Source of the DNA: JAYEHK01 sp034659475
GTDB taxonomy: Bacteria > Bacillota > Syntrophomonadia > Syntrophomonadales > Syntrophomonadaceae
Direction: 5' to 3'
NCBI GenBank assembly: GCA_034659475.1
Contig: JAYEHK010000186.1
Coordinates: 1-7,307, forward strand
DNA length: 7,307 nucleotides
How positions within the stretch are numbered: position 1 is the first letter of the stretch; each line of letters opens with the position of its first letter. A program made the position numbers and the translations under genes. The notes under the pieces were generated by a model, which did not search any database, had not been told where the DNA came from, and worked only from the letters and a program-made list of their open reading frames with translations. Shown here piece after piece: positions 1 to 5,378 of this stretch.

Positions 1-564
1 ACCTGTTCAGCCATGGTAGAGACGTTCGCGAGAGATGGCTGGCAGGAGATAAACCGCCTGTGGGAGCAAAAGGAATTATCCACCGAGGAATGTGCCAATA
101 AGACCTTTGAACTTTTTGACGCTGTCCCGGATGATATCAAAAAACTCATGAAAAGTATCGAGATAGATGATTATTTCATAGCCTTTTTAAAGCTATGCAA
201 GCGGCAGGAGGATAAGGTCTATATTCTAAGTGATGGGTATGATCTCAATATACAGACCATCTTGAAAAAATATAATATAGATGTCCCTTACTTCTGCAAT
301 CGGCTGATCTACACCGATAAATTCATGATCCAATGTCCTCATATCAATCAAAGCTGTGGCAAGTGCGGAACCTGCAAGACAACTCTGATGAAGCAATTAA
401 AGGAACCGGGAAGTCAGACTATCTATATCGGGGATGGCTATTCAGACACATGTCCTGCCACCCATGCCGATATCGTCTATGCCAAAGGCTCTTTATATGC
501 CTTCTGTATGGAAAACGGGATCGATGCTATCCCCTATCAAAGCTTTAAGGATATAATCGGCTAA
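1..564 (+). CDS. MtnX-like HAD-family phosphatase, 5'-truncated by the window edge
   Basis: The reading frame is open to the first base of the window, so the ATG at 13 is probably an internal methionine and the true start lies upstream. From that methionine 183 residues are visible. Seen motifs are YILSDGYD (HAD motif II serine, about residue 73), a Cys cluster CGKCGTCK with the likely motif III lysine (about 115-122), and IGDGYSD (motif IV acidic residues, about 139-145). The nucleophile motif DxDGT is not in the window; in this family it would lie just before the residues encoded at base 1. The paired cysteines and the order of motifs match the MtnX-like HAD-IB phosphatases, whose best-known member dephosphorylates an intermediate of methionine salvage. 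No other methionine salvage gene is in the window, so the substrate is open. The protein is probably cytosolic. The gene ends at TAA 562-564 and is followed by a hairpin at 600-638. Confidence 0.85.
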   Translation, partial: TCSAMVETFARDGWQEINRLWEQKELSTEECANKTFELFDAVPDDIKKLMKSIEIDDYFIAFLKLCKRQEDKVYILSDGYDLNIQTILKKYNIDVPYFCNRLIYTDKFMIQCPHINQSCGKCGTCKTTLMKQLKEPGSQTIYIGDGYSDTCPATHADIVYAKGSLYAFCMENGIDAIPYQSFKDIIG

Positions 565-599
565 GTAATTTATTTATTCGAGGAAATTTTGCATATATA

Positions 600-638
600 A
601 AGGCTTGGTCATCTTGTTATTAATGATGACCGAGCCTT
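600..638 (+). terminator. Hairpin after the HAD phosphatase gene, terminator-like
   Basis: The 14-nt arms at 600-613 and 625-638 pair completely apart from one G-U pair, around an 11-nt loop. The hairpin sits 35 bp after the stop codon of the phosphatase. The downstream tail is A/T rich but has no long T run, so it is a weak intrinsic terminator by classical rules. It could also serve transcripts arriving from the minus-strand genes. Confidence 0.6.
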
Positions 639-777
639 AAATTAATACCTCGTAACACGCATGATTGAAATAAAATGGATTAAAAGCAAGGTAAATTGTC
701 ACCAACTCAATTGTGATTGAACTGCGGAAAGTAATATTGGTGAGTTTGAATGCATAAGTGCCCATTGGGTGAAAGAT
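639..777. other. Non-coding stretch with possible mobile-element scar
   Basis: No convincing gene was found here. Homology of the minus-strand aldo/keto reductase ends abruptly at 778, and the sequence below it does not continue that protein in any frame. The block at about 698-777 contains related words such as CACCAACTC and TGGTGAGTTTG, which could be remains of an element end. This is inference only. Confidence 0.3.
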
Positions 778-921
778 TCATCCAGCATCGATAGCTGCAT
801 CAATGGTTCGCATTGCCTGGGCTTCATCGGTTCCTCCCCATCTCCATCCCCCCATCTGCCAGGTTCCCAATGATACGACGGATGCCACAATCCCTGATTT
901 GCCTATCTCCCGATATTGCAT
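778..921 (-). pseudogene. Aldo/keto reductase, N-terminal fragment only
   Basis: The 47-residue frame begins MQYREIGKSG, continues with VSLGTWQMGG and WGGTDEAQAM, and ends DAAIDAG. This is the classic start of an aldo/keto reductase TIM barrel: first beta strand, glycine-rich turn, first helix. These NAD(P)H-dependent enzymes normally have about 300 residues. Here the frame stops right after the helix that should precede the catalytic Asp/Tyr segment, so the fragment cannot be an active enzyme. The start at 921 is preferred over an upstream methionine because GGGGGAG lies about 8 nt before it and family homology begins there. Upstream on the same strand lie the REP-like pair and the ComEC-type gene. 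The sequence after the stop is not recognisably reductase, which suggests deletion or insertion rather than a point mutation. Confidence 0.8.
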
Positions 922-989
922 ATCTTGCTGCTCCCCCTTCATAAAGATGATTAAAAACACCGGAATTATCATAACACCTTAAACCTCTC

Positions 990-1094
990 GTGACACAGGG
1001 GGACGTTTTTGGTGTGTCATTTTTATGCAGCGATTTAATATCAACATTAGCAATGGTTAAAAAATGACACACCAAAAACGTCCCCCTGTGTCAC
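990..1094. repeat. Perfect 35-bp inverted repeat pair, REP/BIME-like
   Basis: The arms at 990-1024 and 1060-1094 are exact reverse complements and are separated by 35 nt. Inside each arm is a 29-bp unit (991-1019 and 1065-1093) with complementary 7-bp tips, TGACACA and TGTGTCA, around a GGGGGACGTTTTT core. The same plan, tips around GGGACGTT, occurs in the 27-bp repeats flanking the RAYT at 5960 and 6770. Two head-to-head units fit a BIME-like arrangement mobilised or once mobilised by a RAYT. The right arm overlaps the stop codon of the ComEC-type gene (TGA on the minus strand, 1093-1091). Confidence 0.85.
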
Positions 1095-1864
1095 TGCCCG
1101 CTATTCACCGTTTCAATCTGCAGCCGAGAACCGTTAGTTTGTATGGTAACCGCACCATCCAAATCAGTCCTGAGGATTTGTATCTGGTGATTTTCTAGCA
1201 CGGACAGAACTTCCGGGTGGGGATGTCCGAAGCGATTATTGAAGCCCACGGAGATGACGCCATAGTACGGCTGCAATTGATCATAAAAAGGCGGACAGAC
1301 CGATGAATGGCTGCCATGATGCGGGACTTTCACAACGGTAACGGGCCCGATGGGTTGCTGAGAGAGCATTTTCAACATGCCTTCCTCTTCAATATCCCTA
1401 GTAAGAACAATGGAAAAGCCTTTGTAGATAATCTCCAGCACGAGGGACTGATTATTGCCGCTCGGGTTATGATAATGATCCTCTTTGGCTGGATGCAGTA
1501 CCTTTATCGTAATTTCATCATCAATGGGAATCTGCTGCCCCCTTGAAAAACCGATCACCGGGATGGCTTTTGTTCTGGCAATTTCCATCAGCGTTTCATA
1601 GGCAGACTCGTTTTGCAGCACTTCAGGCAGTCCTATGTACTGCACCTTTACTTCACGCGCCACTGGTTCCAGACCGCCAATATGATCCTCGTCAGGATGT
1701 GTATTGATCATCATCGCAAGATTGCGGATTCCTCGATGATGCAGGTAAGGAAGCACCGTATTGGTTCCTACATCATAGAACGGACTCCCTCCCCCATCAA
1801 CCATCAGGAACTTCCCCTCGGGGGTTTTGATCACGATACCATCCCCCTGTGTTAGGGATAGCAT
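1091..1864 (-). CDS. comEC: ComEC/Rec2-type metallo-beta-lactamase domain, stand-alone and probably a truncated gene
   Basis: The 257-residue product corresponds to the C-terminal MBL-fold domain of ComEC/Rec2, the competence channel protein that moves single-stranded DNA across the membrane. Visible motifs are QGDG (6-9), VDGGGSPFYDVG (22-33), the metal motif THPDEDH (55-61), NNQSLVL (137-143), PHHGS (181-185) and FGHPHPEVL followed by RTDLDGA. The hydrophobic competence domain and N-terminal OB-like part of full ComEC (usually 700-800 residues) are absent. The family motif TGD reads TRD at 155-157, so the glycine is lost but the metal-ligand Asp remains. No ribosome site precedes the ATG at 1864. 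The frame stays open upstream to about 1921, and residues there (RISIT) still resemble the strand preceding this domain in ComEC. This favours a comEC remnant, though a secreted or cytosolic stand-alone MBL hydrolase is possible. The stop lies inside the REP-like repeat. Confidence 0.75.
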   Translation of the reverse strand: MLSLTQGDGIVIKTPEGKFLMVDGGGSPFYDVGTNTVLPYLHHRGIRNLAMMINTHPDEDHIGGLEPVAREVKVQYIGLPEVLQNESAYETLMEIARTKAIPVIGFSRGQQIPIDDEITIKVLHPAKEDHYHNPSGNNQSLVLEIIYKGFSIVLTRDIEEEGMLKMLSQQPIGPVTVVKVPHHGSHSSVCPPFYDQLQPYYGVISVGFNNRFGHPHPEVLSVLENHQIQILRTDLDGAVTIQTNGSRLQIETVNSGQ

Positions 1865-1899
1865 AGTGATACTAATACGCGTAAATAAGGGATTTTGCG

Positions 1900-1931
1900 T
1901 AAAAGTGACCCCCCCTAAAAGTCAGGGGGGG
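1900..1931. repeat. C7/G7 hairpin with internal direct repeat
   Basis: Seven C (1909-1915) and seven G (1925-1931) can pair around a 9-nt loop. The words TAAAAGTGA (1900-1908) and TAAAAGTCA (1916-1924) are near-identical direct repeats with a 16-bp period. A related word, ACCCCCCTAAAAG, recurs in the same orientation at 2699-2711. The structure sits just upstream of the truncated ComEC-type gene and resembles an insertion-sequence end; this reading is inference. Confidence 0.45.
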
Positions 1932-1988
1932 CGTGGAATTCCTAGGATTTATACTATTCCGAAATTTATATATTATTTATAAAACTAA

Positions 1989-2099
1989 TCATAAATATGT
2001 AACAATTTCCATACTCAGAGGTTTTCCATAATCCTTGACACCGACTGCCAATAAGCCAATCATTCCAGCCATAATTCCAATTATTTTTGTCATATTCAT
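1989..2099 (-). CDS. Possible 36-residue hydrophobic micro-ORF
   Basis: The frame MNMTKIIGIMAGMIGLLAVG is followed by VKDYGKPLSMEIVTYL and a TGA. The first 20 residues could form one membrane-spanning helix, and the composition is more protein-like than the longer overlapping minus-strand frame (2220-1966), which is Trp/Asn-rich and has only a TTG start. No clear ribosome site lies before the ATG at 2099, and an in-frame stop lies close upstream. I do not recognise a family. It may be a fragment of a lost gene or chance. Apart from this, 1932-2245 shows nothing else I can support. Confidence 0.2.
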   Translation of the reverse strand: MNMTKIIGIMAGMIGLLAVGVKDYGKPLSMEIVTYL

Positions 2100-2245
2100 A
2101 TGATTTGATAAAGGAATCGATTACTCGCCATATATCTGGTGGAGGTGGGGGGAAGCTAGTTGTTAATCCAAAACCTTTAAACAATAAGTTAAATGCTCGA
2201 ATGTCCTGGGTTAGAAATGTTTATAATAACAAAAGCTCCTAAATA

Positions 2246-2270
2246 TAGGCCGGGATTAATTCCCGGCCTA
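2246..2270 (-). terminator. Intrinsic terminator of the DUF1657 gene
   Basis: A perfect 10-bp GC-rich stem, TAGGCCGGGA paired with TCCCGGCCTA, surrounds a 5-nt loop. It begins 16 bp beyond the stop codon of the minus-strand DUF1657 gene. The tail on the minus strand is T-rich (TATTTAGGAGCTTTT), whereas the plus-strand tail is A-rich, so the minus orientation is preferred. Confidence 0.8.
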
Positions 2271-2285
2271 AGTGAGAAAAATTGA

Positions 2286-2495
2286 TTACCCTTGAGTTGT
2301 GTTTAGTGTGTTACTACTATTCAGATAGTCCAGGCGACTGTTTAAATATGAGACATGGCTTTCAATATTCATGGCCATTTCTTCATACTTCTGTTTTGCA
2401 GTTGCATCCTCAGTTGATTGGGCTGCCATTAGGTATGTTCCTTTAGCACTCTCAGCAGATGCTACGGCCGTTTCCAGATCACTTTTTACAGTCAT
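2286..2495 (-). CDS. DUF1657 domain protein, spore-associated
   Basis: This 69-residue protein begins MTVKSDLETAVASAESAKG and continues with a YLMAAQSTEDATAKQKYEEM helix and a C-terminal helix with NIESHVSYLNSRLDYL. That is the full-length pattern of the DUF1657 family (about 65-70 residues): small, soluble, helical, without signal peptide or membrane segment. In Firmicutes these genes commonly lie with spoVA-type and DUF421 genes in loci affecting spore germination and heat resistance; the molecular function is unknown. Here the gene stands alone, with none of those partners in the window. AATGAGGTG (2501-2509) is a good ribosome site about 6 nt before the ATG. A sigma-G/F-like promoter lies at 2527-2556 and a strong terminator at 2246-2270, so it is probably a monocistronic forespore-expressed gene. 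Confidence 0.88.
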   Translation of the reverse strand: MTVKSDLETAVASAESAKGTYLMAAQSTEDATAKQKYEEMAMNIESHVSYLNSRLDYLNSSNTLNTTQG

Positions 2496-2526
2496 TACTA
2501 CACCTCATTTCAATATTTTCTTTATA

Positions 2527-2556
2527 TATTATGCTAAATCTTACTGAATAGTATGT
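2527..2556 (-). promoter_or_regulatory. Sigma-G/F-like promoter for the DUF1657 gene
   Basis: On the minus strand the -10 candidate CATAATA (2533-2527) matches the forespore sigma-G/F -10 consensus CATWMTA exactly. Eighteen nt upstream, ACATA (2556-2552) matches four of five positions of the sigma-G -35 GMATA. The -10 lies about 31 bp before the start codon, with the ribosome site between. The expression timing is inferred from the sequence match and the family's known spore link. Confidence 0.4.
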
Positions 2557-2920
2557 GCTTGAACCAATTGTGGAACCAGAATCCCAGATTATGCTTCTCA
2601 GTTTCCGACCTTTAGCCAAGGAGTCTCTACTTACTTTTCGGTGTTAATCTAGTGCCTATTTAATTTTTAAGCTCGATAAGGGTTTTCCCTGAGGGCGAAC
2701 CCCCCTAAAAGCTTACTTTGTATATCTTTGAAAATAATAGAAATAATATATTCGAATAAACAAGCCTCTGTCATGGAAAGTTCGGACTCCTTTTGATTTA
2801 GTCTAAACTTTTATTGAAATCAATCCATACTTCTATTGAACTAGTCCGGACTTTTATTAAAAGCTATATCCCCAAATCCGTTCAGTAGGGAAAACTACTC
2901 TTATTCATGATCAAAAATAA
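2557..2920. other. Non-coding spacer between divergent genes
   Basis: No gene was found in any frame. The stretch contains a second copy of the word ACCCCCCTAAAAG (2699-2711) and the tandem repeats at 2779-2863, and it leads into the ribosome site of the HD protein. I could not identify a clear promoter for the plus-strand genes. The density of repeats suggests an old mobile-element boundary. Confidence 0.4.
2779..2863. repeat. Four degenerate tandem repeats, 21-22 bp period
   Basis: Units begin at 2779, 2800, 2822 and 2843. Each reads roughly AGTCCGGAC followed by TTTTATTGAA; the last unit keeps the palindrome AGTCCGGACT intact and the middle two have diverged (AGTCTAAAC, AATCCATAC). The period is two helical turns, so each unit would present the same face to a protein. 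Arrays like this are typical of transposase binding sites at ends of TniA/TnsB-type elements, or of multi-site operators. No such transposase or regulator gene is in the window. Confidence 0.6.
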
Positions 2921-2927
2921 GGGGGTG
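2921..2927 (+). promoter_or_regulatory. Ribosome binding site that sets the HD protein start
   Basis: GGGGGTG is the only Shine-Dalgarno-like sequence before the HD-domain frame. It lies 7 nt before ATA (2935) and 4 nt before ATT (2932). The first common start in the frame, TTG at 3031, has no ribosome site and would remove conserved N-terminal residues. Confidence 0.55.
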
Positions 2928-2934
2928 AAATATT

Positions 2935-3645
2935 ATAGATAATAAGCATGATAAATTTAAGGAATTCGAAGAGCACCTACTCAACAATGAAAAACCCTCC
3001 ATCTATTTCAGGAAGCTCGCTGACACTAGATTGTTTTCAGATACTTATCCATTTACTATGCTGGGTGACTTACAGAGGGTTGAACAACCACCTAAGTACC
3101 ATCCGGAAGGAAACGTATGGGAACATACCCTGCTGGTTGTCGACCTTGCCGCAGAAGGGAGGCATATTAGCGAGAGCCCACGTGTTTTCATGTGGTCAGC
3201 CCTCTTACATGACCTGGGCAAAGCCCATACCACCAAGGTTCGTAGGGGTAAAATTACCGCCTACGACCATGACAAACATGGTGCCATATTAGCCGCAGAT
3301 TTTTTAAAGGAATTTACTGATGACGAGGAATTTGTAACAAAAGTATCTCAAATGGTCAGATGGCATATGCAGATTCTTTTTGTAGTTAAGCACTTGCCCT
3401 TTGCAGATATTGATAAGATGGTCACAGAAGTATCACTTGACGAGATCGCCCTGTTATCCCTGTGTGATCGTCTGGGAAGGGGTAATATGAATGAAAAGAC
3501 CAGGCAAGAAGAAATAGAAAACATAAAATATTTCCTGCAACAATGCCAGCAACACCAGGATGAGAAATTAGTAAAGGGAATAAATATTATTCCAGAACAT
3601 GAATCATCGGTTTGGAATACATTTAGCAAAGGTGACACCGTTTAA
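2935..3645 (+). CDS. HD-domain phosphohydrolase related to the HD domain of tRNA nucleotidyltransferases
   Basis: With the start taken at ATA 2935 the product has 236 residues. Metal-binding HD motifs are clear: HPEGNVWEHT (56-65), LLHDLGKAHTT (90-100) with the HD pair at 92-93, a second His pair in YDHDKHGA (110-117), and RWHMQ (about 142-146). The order HPEGxVWxHT...LHDxGK...H..HG is that of the HD domain attached to bacterial CCA-adding enzymes and poly(A) polymerases; the nucleotidyltransferase head is absent, so the reaction is probably phosphoester hydrolysis on an unknown nucleotide or RNA substrate. There is no signal peptide or membrane segment. The frame upstream of TTG 3031 encodes a plausible N-terminus (EEHLLNNEKPSIYFRKLAD) back to a stop at 2926-2928. 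No ATG, GTG or TTG lies between that stop and 3031, so the start is ATA or ATT, or the start codon has mutated. The radical SAM gene follows after 79 bp on the same strand. Confidence 0.8.
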   Translation: MDNKHDKFKEFEEHLLNNEKPSIYFRKLADTRLFSDTYPFTMLGDLQRVEQPPKYHPEGNVWEHTLLVVDLAAEGRHISESPRVFMWSALLHDLGKAHTTKVRRGKITAYDHDKHGAILAADFLKEFTDDEEFVTKVSQMVRWHMQILFVVKHLPFADIDKMVTEVSLDEIALLSLCDRLGRGNMNEKTRQEEIENIKYFLQQCQQHQDEKLVKGINIIPEHESSVWNTFSKGDTV

Positions 3646-3724
3646 CTAAATTGGTACTTGGTACAAAATTAAATTTATTAAAAAGATAGATGGGAGAAAT
3701 TATCTAGAAATTTAAGGAGTAGTA

Positions 3725-4654
3725 ATGAATAAATCAAAACCGGGATACATCAACTTGTTTGAGGCTGACGAACTGAACAAAAGGGGCAAATTGCTTAAGA
3801 AACGGTTAAAAGAGTGTATAATCTGTCCTCATCACTGTAAGATAAACCGTCTGGAAAACAAACAGGGGTTCTGCCGGGCCGGTAATAACATGGTGATAGC
3901 CAGTTATGGACCTCATTATGGTGAAGAGGATGTCCTAGTAGGCAGGAATGGCTCAGGAACCGTATTCTTCAGCCACTGTACACTTCAGTGTGTATTCTGC
4001 CAGAACTGTGATATAAGCTACTTTGGTGAAGGATACGAAGTATCTCCCGAAGAGTTGGCAGTTATCATGGTTGGTTTGCAGGAAAGAGGATGTCACAACA
4101 TTAATCTGGTTTCACCAACTCATTTTATACCACAGATTGTAGAAGCGCTATCACTGGCTATCCCCAAAGGACTGATTATACCGCTGGTATACAATACCAG
4201 CGGGTATGAAGATACTGACACACTACGCTTGTTGGAAGGTATAATCGATATTTATATGCCTGATATCAAGTTTGGTGATAATATCAATGCCAAGAAATAT
4301 ACCAAATCATCTCATTATTTTGATGTTACCCGTGAGGCGGTGAAGGAAATGTACCGACAGGTAGGAAATCTACAGGTAAACAACCAGGGAATCGCTTATC
4401 GAGGACTTTTGATCAGGCACCTAGTGATGCCTGACAATCTGGCCAGTACCGATAAAGTTCTCAAGTACATAGCTGAAGAAATCTCCTGTGATACACTGGT
4501 AAACCTTATGTCTCAATACTACCCCGCCCACAAGTCTTATACCTTTTCTGAACTATCACGAGGCATTACCAGATACGAATATACGCAGGCAGTACAGCAT
4601 GCGAGGCAGCTCGGGTTAACCCGGTTGATCACCTCAAGTGGAATGCATTTATAG
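3725..4654 (+). CDS. PflX-like radical SAM protein (COG1313)
   Basis: This 309-residue protein has the radical SAM motif CxxxCxxC at C85, C89 and C92 (FFSHCTLQCVFCQNC, with C95 next to it). It binds a 4Fe-4S cluster and cleaves S-adenosylmethionine. A second Cys set, C31, C34, C38 and C50, lies in the N-terminal CIICPHHC...GFCRAG segment, as in the PflX family of pyruvate formate-lyase activase homologues, and probably binds another cluster. Later family segments are YNTSGYED, DIYMPDIKFGD, LIRHLVMPDN and a C-terminal helix pair. Length fits the family (about 290-330). AAGGAG (3714-3719) lies 5 nt before the ATG. The substrate is unknown, and no formate-lyase-type glycyl radical enzyme lies nearby. 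It probably shares a transcript with the HD gene 79 bp upstream. It is cytosolic and should be oxygen-sensitive, fitting an anaerobe. Confidence 0.88.
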   Translation: MNKSKPGYINLFEADELNKRGKLLKKRLKECIICPHHCKINRLENKQGFCRAGNNMVIASYGPHYGEEDVLVGRNGSGTVFFSHCTLQCVFCQNCDISYFGEGYEVSPEELAVIMVGLQERGCHNINLVSPTHFIPQIVEALSLAIPKGLIIPLVYNTSGYEDTDTLRLLEGIIDIYMPDIKFGDNINAKKYTKSSHYFDVTREAVKEMYRQVGNLQVNNQGIAYRGLLIRHLVMPDNLASTDKVLKYIAEEISCDTLVNLMSQYYPAHKSYTFSELSRGITRYEYTQAVQHARQLGLTRLITSSGMHL

Positions 4655-4725
4655 GATATTTAGACCCTAAACCATATTCTCTTAGACATTTAGGAAATAC
4701 TAATGGTTATGAAAGGAGAATCTCT

Positions 4726-4961
4726 GTGGTTAATAAGGAATCTGATAATAAATTACGGTAGCACGTCGGTTCACCTTTGGAAAAAGATAAGAATTTACAC
4801 GGTTATGCACTCAACACTGATGTTGTAGAGGGTAAAGTGCAACTGCAAGGTATAGTTGATACCTTGCAGGAAAAAAACGTGCGGAAAGGCTGGTTCGGCA
4901 AAAGCTTTTTGTGCAAAGGCTTCCTGCAATAGACGTTATTATAATGATTATCTGTTTATAA
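4726..4961 (+). pseudogene. BON-domain protein, broken by an in-frame stop and a frameshift
   Basis: A GTG start at 4726 has a good ribosome site (AAAGGAG, 4712-4718). The frame reads VNKESDNKLR and then meets TAG at 4759. In the same frame it continues HVGSPLEKDKNLHGYALNTD and VVEGKVQLQGIVDTLQEK, a typical BON-domain start (beta strand, GxVxLxGxVD, EK helix). At an A7 run (4871-4877) the homology jumps frame: RAERLVRQKL follows naturally from EK if one A is restored. The product then runs to TAA at 4959 without the usual last strand (PGVKxVxN). BON domains are small lipid- or surface-binding modules. With one nonsense codon and one slip, only short peptides should be made. It lies 71 bp after the radical SAM gene and may once have ended that transcript. 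Confidence 0.7.
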
Positions 4962-5171
4962 ATCACACAATACAATTCACAAGCAGTTACTTCAAACACT
5001 TTATCGACAAGTATTATAATGTAATTCTCTACTTATAACTAATATCCTTTTATATTTACATGTTACTTCTTTTCCAATTCATTATTGATGAGTTGGAGAC
5101 AATAAATTTACACAGCTTGACCAGAACTGTTTCTGAAACCAGACCTTCATATACATTCGCATTCTAATTAT

Positions 5172-5369
5172 TTATTCAAATAGATCCTCCATCTTCCGCT
5201 TCATCTCATCCCTTCGCTTGGCTGTCTCCACCTCGTCAATCGCTGCCTTCAGCACAATAACATCTCCTTCTTTTGCCCCACTAGGCAGCCACGCCCGGGG
5301 CATGTTATAAAACCCCTTTTCGTATTCAACAACGGCAATCTCACCTTCAAAACGATCAATAATAATCAT
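5172..5369 (-). CDS. DUF3006 family protein
   Basis: The 65-residue product begins MIIIDRFEGEIAVVEYEKG, followed by MPRAWLPSGAKEGDVI and a charged C-terminal helix (DEVETAKRRDEMKRKMEDLFE region). This is the complete DUF3006 pattern: DRFEGxxAVxE, then P...LPxGAKEGDV, then a Lys/Glu-rich tail. The family is small, beta-rich, without membrane segments, and of unknown function. It very often sits directly downstream of a secreted ComEC-like MBL protein, exactly as here. AGGAGG (5375-5380) lies 5 nt before the ATG and overlaps the stop codon of the MBL gene (5381-5379), so the two are translationally linked. Because the MBL partner has lost its N-terminal half and promoter region, expression of this intact gene is doubtful unless the repeat unit supplies a promoter. 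Confidence 0.85.
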   Translation of the reverse strand: MIIIDRFEGEIAVVEYEKGFYNMPRAWLPSGAKEGDVIVLKAAIDEVETAKRRDEMKRKMEDLFE

Positions 5370-5378
5370 AACGTCCTC

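Noticed and set aside
699..890. Minus-strand 63-codon frame overlapping the aldo/keto reductase fragment
   Set aside because: It is a shadow frame of the reductase. Its tail does not continue the reductase and matches nothing I recognise.
1966..2220. Minus-strand Trp/Asn-rich frame with TTG start
   Set aside because: No ribosome site, unusual composition and no family. The overlapping micro-ORF looks more protein-like, and even that is weak.
2779..2863. Tandem repeats considered as a CRISPR array
   Set aside because: Units are contiguous with a 21-22 bp period and no unique spacers, and no cas genes are nearby.
2948..3292. Plus-strand 114-codon frame with an ATG at 2948
   Set aside because: It overlaps the HD-domain frame in another phase, has no family resemblance, and the HD motifs lie in the other frame.
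4856..5038. Plus-strand Cys/Lys-rich 60-codon frame
   Set aside because: It is an out-of-phase reading of the BON pseudogene and its AT-rich flank. BON homology after the slip is in a different frame.
5078..5100. Imperfect hairpin CCAATTCAT/ATGAGTTGG as a terminator
   Set aside because: The stem is AT-rich with a wobble, there is no T run on the plus strand, and it has a mismatch on the minus strand.
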